From Lachnospiraceae bacterium (lineage in GTDB: Bacteria > Bacillota_A > Clostridia > Lachnospirales > Lachnospiraceae), in assembly GCA_017620345.1 (NCBI GenBank), contig JAFZQP010000118.1, positions 1 to 31,024 of the forward strand: 31,024 bases of DNA, given 5' to 3'. The translations under genes were made by a program, and so were the position numbers. The notes under the pieces are model-generated. The model made no database searches and had not been told where the DNA came from. It saw only the letters and a list, made by a program, of their open reading frames with translations. The number at the start of each line of letters is the position of its first letter. Within the stretch, counting starts at the first letter, position 1. Shown here piece after piece: positions 21,133 through 29,466 of this stretch.

Positions 21133-22076
21133 CAAAAATCGCCCTTTACGTATTCTTCAAGACACACTCCGCGCTCCATGATGTCCTTTGCATACTGCTG
21201 TCCGACATAACGGAAATGCCACGGCTCGTATATGATACCCGTTATCTCTTCCTTACCTTCGGGATATCTTAATATGAAACCGTAATCAGCGCAGTTTGCG
21301 GCAAGCCATTTGCCCGCCTCGGTTTCTCCGAACCCGTCATCCATTTCAGTATATGATCCGGTCAGTATATCAAGCGCAAGTCCGAGATGATGCTCGCTTG
21401 TGCCGGGTACGGTAACGCTCATTGAGCCGACTTTGTAGCTTTCGAGATATGTCATGCCCTGTCCCATGAGCTTGTTTATCTTGTTATTGAACAGAGTTCT
21501 CTGTCTGTCATATGATCTGTATGCGCTGCAGATCATAAGATCCACACCGTCAGCATCCGCAGCATCCATCATCCTGTATATATCTTCAATGATCCTCTCG
21601 TCCGCATACATAGATCCGTTTATCTTGGCAAGAGATACCTCAAAATCTTCAGGAACGGGATTCTGTTTGTTGACGAGCATCAGATGCCAGTCATCGGGAT
21701 CGATCTTGATCTGCTTATCATCAGCAGGTGCCTCTTCGGAATCTTCCGCAGGCTTTTCATCTTCCCACATTGCCTCATCATCAAGGGAATCATCATCGGC
21801 ATCGGTGTTTTTCTCGTTAACACCGTTTTTCTTCAGCTTATCAAGATACTCGCGAAGGTCTTCCTTATCGGCAGCCTTTTCCGTATCAAGTAGAAAATCA
21901 TCCGCCGACATATGATCGATATCCGATGTCGATGCAACGCTTCTGATGTTAACAACCCTCTTGTTCGCATCTGCCGCTTTCGTATCAAGCGTGGTACACG
22001 TAAGAACGCCTCCGGCAAGGGCTGCGATATATGCGAATGTTATGAACTTGTCGATGTAATAAGTTATCGGTCTCAT
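21132..22076 (-). CDS. VanY-type D-alanyl-D-alanine carboxypeptidase (peptidase M15B)
   Basis: This 314-residue protein has an N-terminal membrane or signal segment (about 10-27), an acidic, disordered-looking linker rich in Asp and Glu (about 90-128) and a C-terminal zinc peptidase domain (about 130-314). Catalytic signatures are intact: SAYRSYDRQ at 184-192, the zinc motif SEHHLGLALD with His229 and Asp236, and YEPWHFRY with Glu284 and His287. It probably trims the terminal D-Ala from peptidoglycan stems outside the cell. It is not evidence for vancomycin resistance: such enzymes are common housekeeping proteins and no vanA-type genes are near. Its start overlaps the lactonase stop as ATGA and its stop overlaps the tgt start. 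Confidence 0.9.
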   Translation of the reverse strand: MRPITYYIDKFITFAYIAALAGGVLTCTTLDTKAADANKRVVNIRSVASTSDIDHMSADDFLLDTEKAADKEDLREYLDKLKKNGVNEKNTDADDDSLDDEAMWEDEKPAEDSEEAPADDKQIKIDPDDWHLMLVNKQNPVPEDFEVSLAKINGSMYADERIIEDIYRMMDAADADGVDLMICSAYRSYDRQRTLFNNKINKLMGQGMTYLESYKVGSMSVTVPGTSEHHLGLALDILTGSYTEMDDGFGETEAGKWLAANCADYGFILRYPEGKEEITGIIYEPWHFRYVGQQYAKDIMERGVCLEEYVKGDF

Positions 22077-23152
22077 AGTTTATTAACCAACACACAGTTG
22101 CCACTGGGCAGCTTCATAAAAGGTCCGTTAAGTACGATTATATCTTTCTTAAGATCGAGATTGAAAAAACTCATCGTATCCGATTCATGATTGATGCTTA
22201 CTATATGTTTGCAGTCCGGGAAGAATGCAACATCCTTCGGATAATCACCCGAAACCGGAAGGCACAGTCTTTTATCTAGCATCCCTGTTTTGTCATTTAC
22301 TTTGTATATGGTAACACTGTTGCTTCCCGCAACAGATGCCATAAGAAGCTTATGGTCAAAAGAGAACTTCATCGCGCATGCTATGCTTCCCGAAGTTTTA
22401 TAATCTTCATTCAGAGTAGATACCGATCCAATCCTCTCAAAGTCCGGTATACCCTTTTCATTCGAATATGAATATATGTCTATCTTGCAGGCGACCTCAT
22501 GTATAACATATGCAAATTTACCGTTCTTATGGAACTTGATATATCTCGGCGCACTGTGCTGGTCGCAGTGGATCATATCCTTAAATTTAAGCTTTCCTGT
22601 TTTTGAATCGAACTCATAAACTTTAACCTGATCCATCCCGCTGTCGCATGCGCACAGATATTTATTATCCCTGGTCATCTTAACACATGTCACGTGAGGC
22701 AGGAATGATCTTTCAATTATACTTCCAAGTCCCGCGGAAAAGATCTCATCGGTTATCTCCCCGACTGTACCGTCGTTATTGATCTTCAGGACTGTAACCT
22801 TCGCATCATGATATCCGGCAACGAAAAGATATTTATCTTCATAATCAGAAGACAGATAGCATCCTCTCATACCGTTGATCGAAGCCGTTCCCGTATTGAC
22901 AAGCGTTCCGTCAGCCTTGATCTTATAACTTTCTACTCCCAGATCGGTAATAGCGTACAGATACTTTCCGTTATGAGACAGAGTTATATAAGAAGAATTG
23001 GTTATCTTGACCTTATCCTTCTCAGTGAATCTGCCGTTCTTAACATCTATATCATAAACATAGATACCGATCTCGGCATTCCTTGTATACGTTGATACAT
23101 ATGCAACGAATTTATCGGGTTTTTCTGTTGTTTTTTCAGCCTGCGTACTCAT
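22073..23152 (-). CDS. Lactonase-family seven-bladed beta-propeller protein (6-phosphogluconolactonase-like)
   Basis: This 359-residue protein matches the lactonase (YkgB/Pgl-type) family. It opens with FVAYVSTYTRNAEIGIYVYDID and has repeated blades of the type YLSSDYEDKYLFVAGYH, KMTRDNKYLCACDSG, KFHKNGKFAYVIHE and FFPDCKHIVSINHESDTMSFF. There is no signal peptide, so it should be cytoplasmic. Members hydrolyse 6-phosphogluconolactone in some bacteria, but the family is mixed and no pentose-phosphate genes are nearby, so the substrate is uncertain. It is first in an operon with a carboxypeptidase, tgt and yajC. The start codon has no good ribosome-binding site and lies only about eight bases after a possible -10 box. 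Confidence 0.85.
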   Translation of the reverse strand: MSTQAEKTTEKPDKFVAYVSTYTRNAEIGIYVYDIDVKNGRFTEKDKVKITNSSYITLSHNGKYLYAITDLGVESYKIKADGTLVNTGTASINGMRGCYLSSDYEDKYLFVAGYHDAKVTVLKINNDGTVGEITDEIFSAGLGSIIERSFLPHVTCVKMTRDNKYLCACDSGMDQVKVYEFDSKTGKLKFKDMIHCDQHSAPRYIKFHKNGKFAYVIHEVACKIDIYSYSNEKGIPDFERIGSVSTLNEDYKTSGSIACAMKFSFDHKLLMASVAGSNSVTIYKVNDKTGMLDKRLCLPVSGDYPKDVAFFPDCKHIVSINHESDTMSFFNLDLKKDIIVLNGPFMKLPSGNCVLVNKL

Positions 23153-23160
23153 ACAGAGTA

Positions 23161-23189
23161 ATTTTCCGCTCTTTGGTGTGAAAAGTCAA
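23161..23189 (-). promoter_or_regulatory. Possible promoter for the lactonase-vanY-tgt-yajC operon
   Basis: On the minus strand TTGACT (23189-23184) is followed after 17 bases by GAAAAT (23166-23161). The predicted start site falls within about two bases of the ATG at 23152, which would give a nearly leaderless mRNA and agrees with the absence of a ribosome-binding site. The -10 box is weak. Confidence 0.4.
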
Positions 23190-23266
23190 TCGCTATATAT
23201 TGATGCTCTTTAAAAACCGGTAACAAGAAATTAAATAATCTTATTTATTTTCGAAATCATATACTG

Positions 23267-23272
23267 TATAAT
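23267..23272 (+). promoter_or_regulatory. Probable -10 box for potABC
   Basis: A perfect TATAAT at 23267-23272 lies about 50 bases before the potA start. The matching -35 is poor (TTTATT at 23244-23249, 17-base spacer), which suggests an activator or weak expression. Confidence 0.45.
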
Positions 23273-23320
23273 TTGCTTTACTGATTTTTTTCAGGATCAT
23301 CGTTATCGGAGGATAATGCA

Positions 23321-24415
23321 TTGAGCAAAAAACTAATCGAACTGAAGAACATTTCCAAATCCTTCGGGGGCAACCTCGTCCTTGATGAGCTTGATCTGTA
23401 TATAAGGGAAAATGAATTCATTACGCTTCTCGGGCCTTCGGGCTGCGGAAAGACTACGATCCTTCGAATAATCGGCGGTTTTGAGACTCCCGATATCGGT
23501 AATGTATACTTTGACGGAGTTGATATCACAAAGCTTCCTCCCAATCAAAGGCAGCTTAATACCGTTTTTCAGAAATACGCACTTTTTTCTCATATGACGA
23601 TCGCCGACAATATCGCGTTCGGTCTCAAGATCAAAAAGAAATCCGATGAGTATATTAAAGAAAAGATCAAATACGCACTCGAGCTTGTAAACCTACCGGG
23701 ATTTGAAAACCGTATGCCCGATTCACTTTCCGGCGGGCAGCAGCAGCGTATCGCGATAGCCCGTGCTATCGTAAACGAGCCTAAGGTCCTGCTCCTTGAT
23801 GAGCCCCTCGGTGCTCTCGATCTGAAACTTCGCCAGGAGATGCAGTACGAACTCATCCGTCTCAAGAACGAGCTCGGTATCACTTTCATATATGTAACTC
23901 ATGATCAGGAAGAAGCACTTACGATGTCCGACACGATCGTTGTCATGAACCAGGGTTATATTCAGCAGATCGGAACACCCGAGGACATTTACAACGAGCC
24001 TACGAATGCATTTGTTGCAGACTTTATCGGTGAGAGCAATATAATCGACGGAATCATGCTTGAAGACAGGCTGGTTGCGATAAACGGACAGAACTTCAAA
24101 TGTGTCGATGCCGGTTTTGAAAAGAACGAACCCGTCGATGTCGTGATACGTCCTGAGGATGTCGAACTGATCGCGCCTGAAAAAGGACAGACCACAGGTA
24201 CGGTAACGTCCGTTATTTTTAAAGGTGTTCACTATGAGATCCAGGTTGAATCAGCCATCGGTATCAATTTCATGGTACATACAACCCAGAATTTCCCGGT
24301 CGGAGCATATGTCGGCATCAATGTCATACCCGACAATTTCCAGATAATGCATAAACCTCAGTCTGAGGATGAAGAGATATTGAATCCGGATGATTATCCC
24401 GCAGGTACGGTATGA
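23321..24415 (+). CDS. potA: Spermidine/putrescine ABC transporter, ATP-binding protein
   Basis: PotA is the ATPase that powers polyamine import. The 364-residue protein has Walker A GPSGCGKT at 38-45, signature LSGGQQQR at about 135-142, Walker [13 protein letters not shown] at about 156-167, the H-loop YVTHDQEEA, and a C-terminal TOBE-like domain (about 275-345) typical of PotA and CysA-like ATPases. The start is TTG 23321, eight bases after GGAGG; an ATG in another frame at 23317 stops after one more codon. It overlaps potB by four bases (ATGA). Polyamine specificity is inferred from similarity to PotA and from its permease partners; a related cargo cannot be excluded. Confidence 0.92.
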   Translation: MSKKLIELKNISKSFGGNLVLDELDLYIRENEFITLLGPSGCGKTTILRIIGGFETPDIGNVYFDGVDITKLPPNQRQLNTVFQKYALFSHMTIADNIAFGLKIKKKSDEYIKEKIKYALELVNLPGFENRMPDSLSGGQQQRIAIARAIVNEPKVLLLDEPLGALDLKLRQEMQYELIRLKNELGITFIYVTHDQEEALTMSDTIVVMNQGYIQQIGTPEDIYNEPTNAFVADFIGESNIIDGIMLEDRLVAINGQNFKCVDAGFEKNEPVDVVIRPEDVELIAPEKGQTTGTVTSVIFKGVHYEIQVESAIGINFMVHTTQNFPVGAYVGINVIPDNFQIMHKPQSEDEEILNPDDYPAGTV

Positions 24416-25233
24416 ATCGAAAAAAAATGCAGATACTGTCAATTCCATATGTTCTGTGGGTTGTGGGATTTACCGTTATCCCGCTTATTTTTGTTATCGC
24501 AAAAGCACTTACCGGCGACAACGGTATAACTGCAGAAAACCTCCTTGCGATATTTGACAGCGTTCACAAGAAGGCTCTCTGGCTGTCTTTAGAGCTTGCA
24601 TTCATTTGCTCGCTCGTATGCATACTGATCTCCTATCCTGCGGCCCTTATATTGCGATCATCAAGGCTGGGCAGCAAAAAGATCATGATCTTCATAATGA
24701 TACTTCCGATGTGGATGAACTTCATTCTCAGGATACTTTCGATCCAGATGCTCATATCCAAGAACGGTATAATCAACAACATTCTCGGTCATCTGCATCT
24801 TGCCCCTATTTCGATCATCAACACGCCCTATGCGATCGTTCTCGGAATGGTATATGATTATCTGCCGTATATGCTCCTTCCGATATTAAACTGTGTTCTC
24901 GCGATCCCCGATGATATCATCGAGGCTTCCAAAGACCTTGGAGCAAACAGGCTGACGGTCCTGACCAGGATACTTCTGCCGCTCTCCCTTTCCGGGATCG
25001 GAAGCGGTATCACGATGGTATTTGTTCCGTCGATGACTGAATTTGTTATCGCCAATGTTCTCGGCGGCGGCAAGATCCAGCTGCTCGGCAATGTTATAGA
25101 ACAGGAATTCTCCGTAACGATGAACTGGAACCTCGGATCCGGTCTGTCCGTTACGCTCATGGTATTTGTACTTCTGACTACTCTCATATTCGGAAGAGCC
25201 ACATCATCTTCCGACAGCGGGCTTGTGATATGA
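24412..25233 (+). CDS. potB: Spermidine/putrescine ABC transporter permease
   Basis: This 273-residue membrane protein has about six membrane helices and the ABC-importer contact loop [20 protein letters not shown] (from about 169), which docks onto PotA. It lies in the typical potA-potB-potC order. The start overlaps the potA stop and its own stop overlaps the potC start, both by ATGA, so the subunits should be made in balance. Its N-terminus is cytoplasmic and basic (NRKK), as expected. Confidence 0.92.
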   Translation: MNRKKMQILSIPYVLWVVGFTVIPLIFVIAKALTGDNGITAENLLAIFDSVHKKALWLSLELAFICSLVCILISYPAALILRSSRLGSKKIMIFIMILPMWMNFILRILSIQMLISKNGIINNILGHLHLAPISIINTPYAIVLGMVYDYLPYMLLPILNCVLAIPDDIIEASKDLGANRLTVLTRILLPLSLSGIGSGITMVFVPSMTEFVIANVLGGGKIQLLGNVIEQEFSVTMNWNLGSGLSVTLMVFVLLTTLIFGRATSSSDSGLVI

Positions 25234-26012
25234 TCAGAAAAACACTCGGAAAAATCTATATCGGACTTATAATACTGTTTCTGTACACGCCGATTCTCGT
25301 ACTCATCGTGCTCAGCTTTAACGGCTCGAAGTCGCGTGTAAAATGGGGCGGATTTTCTTTCAGATGGTATAGGACTTTATTCGATAATACCCTGATAATG
25401 AAAGCTTTCGGTACTACTGTCGGGCTGGCGCTCCTTGCAGCAGCGATCGCAAGCGTCATCGGGCTGATGGCTTCGATCGGAATATATGCGATGAAAAAAA
25501 GGGATTATAAGATCATGATGTTCTTTACGAACATACCTCTGCTAAATGCCGACATCGTAACGGGTATCGCGCTGATGCTGTGGCTTGTAAGGCTGTTCCC
25601 GCTCGGATTTATGAGTGTGCTGATCTCACACATCACGTTTAATATACCGTATGTTATTTTATGTATACTGCCCAAACTCGAGACTATGGACATCCGCCAG
25701 TTCGAAGCCGCAAGAGATCTCGGAGCCACAAGCTCCTATGCATTTACAAAAGTCATAATGCCGGATCTCGCACCGGGTATCCTTGCCGGATTCTTCATGG
25801 CTGTAACGATGTCCATGGATGATTTTGTGATCACGTATTTTACAAAAGGTGCAGGCGTCAATACGCTCTCAACACTCATATACGGAGAATTGAAAAAAGG
25901 AATAAAACCCGAAATGTACGCACTTTCGACGGTCTTATTCCTGCTCGTTCTGATCATACTGATCCTTATAAATATACTGTCCAGAAATCCTTCCGAAAAG
26001 GCAAAAGCCTAA
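25230..26012 (+). CDS. potC: Spermidine/putrescine ABC transporter permease
   Basis: The second permease, 260 residues, has about six membrane helices, the conserved SFNGSKS segment near residues 28-34, the contact loop FEAARDLGATSSYAFTKVIM (from about 158) and the MDDFVITYF segment shared by PotC/PotI proteins. The reading frame is complete. The usual next gene, the substrate-binding potD, is missing: only three bases separate the potC stop from the stop of the opposing trpS gene. Confidence 0.92.
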   Translation: MIRKTLGKIYIGLIILFLYTPILVLIVLSFNGSKSRVKWGGFSFRWYRTLFDNTLIMKAFGTTVGLALLAAAIASVIGLMASIGIYAMKKRDYKIMMFFTNIPLLNADIVTGIALMLWLVRLFPLGFMSVLISHITFNIPYVILCILPKLETMDIRQFEAARDLGATSSYAFTKVIMPDLAPGILAGFFMAVTMSMDDFVITYFTKGAGVNTLSTLIYGELKKGIKPEMYALSTVLFLLVLIILILINILSRNPSEKAKA

Positions 26013-26015
26013 ATC

Positions 26016-27023
26016 TTACCTTATCTTTTCCGGAAATCCCACTTTCTTCTGTACCTTGCGGAGTGTCTTGTTCGACACATACTGAGCCTTTTCCGCATTG
26101 TCTTTAATTATCCTATCAACGTAATCCTTGTTCTTCTCAAGGTCTGCAACCCTCTCCTGCAGAGGACGGAGTATTTCAACAACGCTCTCTCCGACGGCCG
26201 TCTTGAAATCCCCGTAACCCTTTCCTTCAAATTCCGCCTCGATCTCATCACGCGTTTTGCCGGTGCAGGCACTGTAAATGTCCATCAGATTGCATATGCC
26301 CTGCTGCTCTTCTTCGTTGTATCTGACAGCTCCGAGCGAGTCTGTGACGGCACGTTTGAACTTGCGCATGATCGTATCCGGATCGTCCATAAGATAAATG
26401 CTGGCGTTCGGATTTTCATCTGATTTGCTCATCTTCTTTGAAGGATCCTGAAGACTCATAATCTTGGCTCCGACCTTACCGATGTATGGTTCGGGAACAG
26501 TAAACACATCCCCGTATATGCCGTTAAAACGCTGTGCGATATCCCTGGTCAGTTCAAGATGCTGCATCTGATCGATACCGACCGGAACAACGTCAGCCTG
26601 ATACAGGAGAATGTCTGCCGCCATCAGAACAGGGTATGTAAACAGTCCTGCGTTTATATTATCCGCATGCTTGGATGATTTATCCTTGAACTGCGTCATT
26701 CTTGACAGTTCACCCATATATGTGAAGCAGTTGAGTATCCATGCCAGTTCTGCATGTCCCGATACATGTGACTGAAAATATATACAGTTCTTCTCCGGAT
26801 CGAGTCCCGCGGCAATATAAAGCATCAGGAGCTTACGCGCCCTCTTCCGAAGTTCCGCCGGCTCCTGACGGACTGTTATGGAATGCATGTCTACGACCGA
26901 ATAAAAGCATTCATGATCATCCGAAAGTTTTACCCAGTTCATAAGTGCTCCGAGGTAGTTGCCGAGTGTAAGATTACCGGTAGCCTGCATGCCGGAGAAC
27001 AATACCTTTTTATCACCTATCAT
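26016..27023 (-). CDS. trpS: Tryptophanyl-tRNA synthetase
   Basis: TrpS charges tRNA-Trp. The 335-residue class I enzyme has the HIGH-equivalent TGNLTLGNYLGAL at about 15-27, VLMAADILLYQADVVPVGIDQ in the middle, and the KMSKS motif at about 195-199 in PSKKMSKSDENP. The length is normal. The start overlaps the stop of the GlgX-like gene by four bases, so it is probably translated from the same mRNA. No tryptophan T-box leader is present, since it has no leader of its own. The stop converges on potC with a three-base gap. Confidence 0.97.
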   Translation of the reverse strand: MIGDKKVLFSGMQATGNLTLGNYLGALMNWVKLSDDHECFYSVVDMHSITVRQEPAELRKRARKLLMLYIAAGLDPEKNCIYFQSHVSGHAELAWILNCFTYMGELSRMTQFKDKSSKHADNINAGLFTYPVLMAADILLYQADVVPVGIDQMQHLELTRDIAQRFNGIYGDVFTVPEPYIGKVGAKIMSLQDPSKKMSKSDENPNASIYLMDDPDTIMRKFKRAVTDSLGAVRYNEEEQQGICNLMDIYSACTGKTRDEIEAEFEGKGYGDFKTAVGESVVEILRPLQERVADLEKNKDYVDRIIKDNAEKAQYVSNKTLRKVQKKVGFPEKIR

Positions 27024-28960
27024 TTCTTATCAGACCTCTTTTCCGTTTTTATATCTTTTATAGCATCCTTGTCTTCAACCGATACAAGAACAGCGACCGT
27101 ACGGTCGGGAACCGTCACGTTTTCGTGCGTTCCGCCTAGTGTATCATATATCACGGCGCCTGCCGTATCATCACAGGTCATAAAACATACCGACCATTTA
27201 AGCCCCTTGGGGAGTTTGGGCAGCGCAAATGTATGATCCTCCCAGTGCATGTTATAAGCCATATAGAAAAAATCATCCTCGCGCGTTCTCGTAAGCCTTG
27301 CATACTTGCCGCATATCATCACGCCGATATGACGCAGATGGTTATAATATTTCGGATTCCATGCCTGATCCCCATGATATGACAGATCCGGAAATCCGCA
27401 AGCAGCATAATCCATCAAACGGAACTCCCTGTCGGGATGAAGTATCGGATGTTCTTTGCGAAGGTTTATAAGCATCCTCACAAAACCTCGTATTTCCTCT
27501 ATCCTGTTATTACTCTTCCATACGACCCATCCAATCTCGTTGTCCTGACAATACGGGTTGTTGTTTCCGTGCTGGCTGTTTAGGAACTCATCGCCTGCGC
27601 ACAGCATCGGCGTTCCCTGTGCAAGCATCAGGAAAACGAGAGCATTTTTTATCTGTTTTGTACGAAGAGAGATGATCGATTTTCTCCGGGATGTACCTTC
27701 CGCACCACAGTTCCAGCTGTAGTTGAAATTCTCACCGTCGTTGTTATCTTCGTCATTCGCTTCGTTATGCTTATAATCATATGACACAAGGTCATTGAGC
27801 GTGAATCCGTAATAATCGGTCATATAATTGACCGTATGCACATCGGAAGGATTAAGGCGTTGTCTGTACAGAAAATCAGACAGTTGATCCTCATCGCTCT
27901 TTAAGAACCTGCGGCACGTGTTCATGAAATCGGAATTGACAAATGCCATGTTAGGGTTAAATCCGTACTTCCTGTGTGTGATACCGTCTTTGTCAAAGAA
28001 ATTATTGTATATCTTACGGTCGTTAAGGTATACGTCCGAAGCTATCATATCCATCGGGATATCCGACCCCATAAGGAAAAATCCATCAATATGGTATTCA
28101 TATGCCCAGAACCGGAGTATGGACGGAATGAATGTCCTGTTGGCGCTGTCCGGAAAATAGAATCTCATTATGACTTCTATCCCCGCCGCATGAAGGCTTT
28201 TTACCATCTCCTTGAATTCGTTTACCGGATCGCCTTCCGAATATGCGGCTTTGGGCATATAATACATACCGCGGGTAAAGCCCCACAGATTTATCCGAGG
28301 CTTGTCGGTCTTGGCGGGATCCGTCCTGTAGTCAAGGTTGTCCATTGAGTTATTCCTGCTGCCCGGACGTATGATCTCATCGAATTCATAACTGGGCATA
28401 AGAACAATCTGATTGATCCCGAGTTCACAAAAATACGGGATCTTCTCAATTATCCCCGCATACTTTCCTCTTGCCCTTACCTTTGATGAAGAGTGTGCGG
28501 TAAATCCTCTTACGTGAAGCTGATAAGCAATGACACGGTCATAAGGGATGTGAAGTATATCATCACCTTCCCAGTCAAAATCACGAAGGCAGAGTCTTCC
28601 GTTATCTATATCGGATACGTGGTCGCCGAACTTCCTTAAAGCTGTAGAATTACGCATGAACGGATCACTCGTTCGCACCCCGTCTATCTCAAAGCAGTAT
28701 GAATCATCTTCTTCCCAGGGGCCTTCAACAATACATGAAACAACACCCGACGCAAGCATATGGTCGAGCATATTGACATGATCCTTTATTTCACCGCGGC
28801 TGTTGAATATGATCAGTTCAAAAGACTTTCTGTAAGGAAGATATGCGGAAAACATCACACCGTTTTCCGTCGGACATGCTCCAAGCGGATAACCGCTTCC
28901 CGTCTTATGATTCTTTATCTCAGTCGTGTTTGATGATTTTGTTGTTCCGGAATATCGCAT
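27020..28960 (-). CDS. GlgX/isoamylase-like GH13 protein, apparently without catalytic residues
   Basis: This 646-residue protein aligns by eye with glycogen debranching enzymes: an N-terminal CBM48-like domain (about 20-120), then a GH13 barrel with IAYQLHVRGFTAH, the strongly conserved YGFTLNDLVSY...KHNEAN and NYSWNCGAEG segments, and GTPMLCAGDEF. The active site is degraded, however. Region I (usually DVVYNH) reads RFYFPD at 266-271. Region II (usually GFRFDLA) reads GFFLMGS at 293-299, so the nucleophile Asp is Met297. Region III (IAEPWD) reads IASDVY, so the acid/base Glu is Ser308. Region IV (AHDGFTL) reads DYYGFTL, so the last Asp is Tyr384. The frame is open and conserved elsewhere, so this is not a decayed gene. 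A regulatory or glycogen-binding role is inferred, as for plant isoamylase ISA2. It is followed by trpS. Confidence 0.85.
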   Translation of the reverse strand: MRYSGTTKSSNTTEIKNHKTGSGYPLGACPTENGVMFSAYLPYRKSFELIIFNSRGEIKDHVNMLDHMLASGVVSCIVEGPWEEDDSYCFEIDGVRTSDPFMRNSTALRKFGDHVSDIDNGRLCLRDFDWEGDDILHIPYDRVIAYQLHVRGFTAHSSSKVRARGKYAGIIEKIPYFCELGINQIVLMPSYEFDEIIRPGSRNNSMDNLDYRTDPAKTDKPRINLWGFTRGMYYMPKAAYSEGDPVNEFKEMVKSLHAAGIEVIMRFYFPDSANRTFIPSILRFWAYEYHIDGFFLMGSDIPMDMIASDVYLNDRKIYNNFFDKDGITHRKYGFNPNMAFVNSDFMNTCRRFLKSDEDQLSDFLYRQRLNPSDVHTVNYMTDYYGFTLNDLVSYDYKHNEANDEDNNDGENFNYSWNCGAEGTSRRKSIISLRTKQIKNALVFLMLAQGTPMLCAGDEFLNSQHGNNNPYCQDNEIGWVVWKSNNRIEEIRGFVRMLINLRKEHPILHPDREFRLMDYAACGFPDLSYHGDQAWNPKYYNHLRHIGVMICGKYARLTRTREDDFFYMAYNMHWEDHTFALPKLPKGLKWSVCFMTCDDTAGAVIYDTLGGTHENVTVPDRTVAVLVSVEDKDAIKDIKTEKRSDKK

Positions 28961-28968
28961 ACCATATG

Positions 28969-28997
28969 ATTATAATGAAAAACTTGCATATTTTCAA
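28969..28997 (-). promoter_or_regulatory. Strong promoter for the GlgX-like gene and trpS
   Basis: On the minus strand TTGAAA (28997-28992) and a perfect TATAAT (28974-28969) are separated by 17 bases. The predicted start site is at about 28960-28963, on or just before the ATG at 28960. An in-frame stop codon at 28972-28970 excludes an earlier start, and no ribosome-binding site precedes the ATG. Confidence 0.65.
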
Positions 28998-29015
28998 GGA
29001 AAACAGCCGTACTGA

Positions 29016-29045
29016 TTGCTTATTGTATTGTTTATGTGGTATAAT
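29016..29045 (+). promoter_or_regulatory. Promoter for the DUF1292 gene
   Basis: TTGCTT (29016-29021) and a perfect TATAAT (29040-29045) are separated by 18 bases, with TGG directly before the -10 (extended -10 form). The leader is about 40 bases and ends in an AGGAG ribosome-binding site. Confidence 0.7.
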
Positions 29046-29091
29046 CAGCGAAATTCTGATCTTACGGGATCCAAACGAAAAGGAGTCTGAA

Positions 29092-29406
29092 ATGGGCACA
29101 AACGAAGAATTTGATGATACTGACATGACTGTTGAGATAGAACTGATGGACGGCAAAAAGGTTACATGCGCCATCGTCACCATACTTACGATCAGCGAAA
29201 AGGACTACATAGTACTCCTTCCTCTTGACGATGAAGGTCAGGCAACAGAAGGCGAAGTCTGGTTCTACGGCTACAAAGAGGATCCCGATGACCCGAACGC
29301 CGAACCCGAGCTTGTCTACATTGAGGACGACGAGGAATACGATGCGGTTGCCGATGCGTTTGATGAGTATCTGGATAATCAGGAATTCGAATTGATGAAA
29401 GATTGA
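29092..29406 (+). CDS. DUF1292 family protein
   Basis: This 104-residue, very acidic protein belongs by its pattern to the DUF1292 (YrzB-like) family: an early VEIELMDGKKVTCAIVTIL strand region, DYIVLLPLDDEG, and EVWFYGYKED followed by a Glu/Asp-rich end. Its function is unknown. ATG 29092 follows AGGAG with six bases between; a much longer in-frame extension back to 28843 would cross both divergent promoters and read a segment opposite to the GlgX-like gene, so I reject it. It stands alone, with its own promoter and a strong terminator, rather than in the ruvX-yrzB arrangement known from other Firmicutes. Confidence 0.88.
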   Translation: MGTNEEFDDTDMTVEIELMDGKKVTCAIVTILTISEKDYIVLLPLDDEGQATEGEVWFYGYKEDPDDPNAEPELVYIEDDEEYDAVADAFDEYLDNQEFELMKD

Positions 29407-29412
29407 CCGGTG

Positions 29413-29444
29413 CTGTCCCTGTTATATCAGGGACAGTTTTATTA
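29413..29444 (+). terminator. Rho-independent terminator after the DUF1292 gene
   Basis: CTGTCCCTG (29413-29421) and CAGGGACAG (29428-29436) form a nine-base-pair stem with a six-base loop, followed by TTTTATTA. On the other strand there is no T run, so it does not stop the helicase transcript. Confidence 0.88.
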
Positions 29445-29466
29445 TGTCCGTTATATACTCTTTCTT

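Noticed and set aside
21132..22076. Vancomycin resistance gene vanY
   Set aside because: Only the peptidase family matches; no vanH/A/X or VanRS genes are near, and the operon is housekeeping.
27020..28960. GlgX-like gene as a decaying pseudogene
   Set aside because: There is no frameshift or stop over 646 codons, flanking family motifs are sharply conserved, and a strong promoter is present; loss is limited to catalytic positions.
28843..29091. Long N-terminal extension of the DUF1292 gene in the same frame
   Set aside because: It would run antisense to the GlgX-like gene and cross the promoter; ATG 29092 has an AGGAG site and matches the family start.
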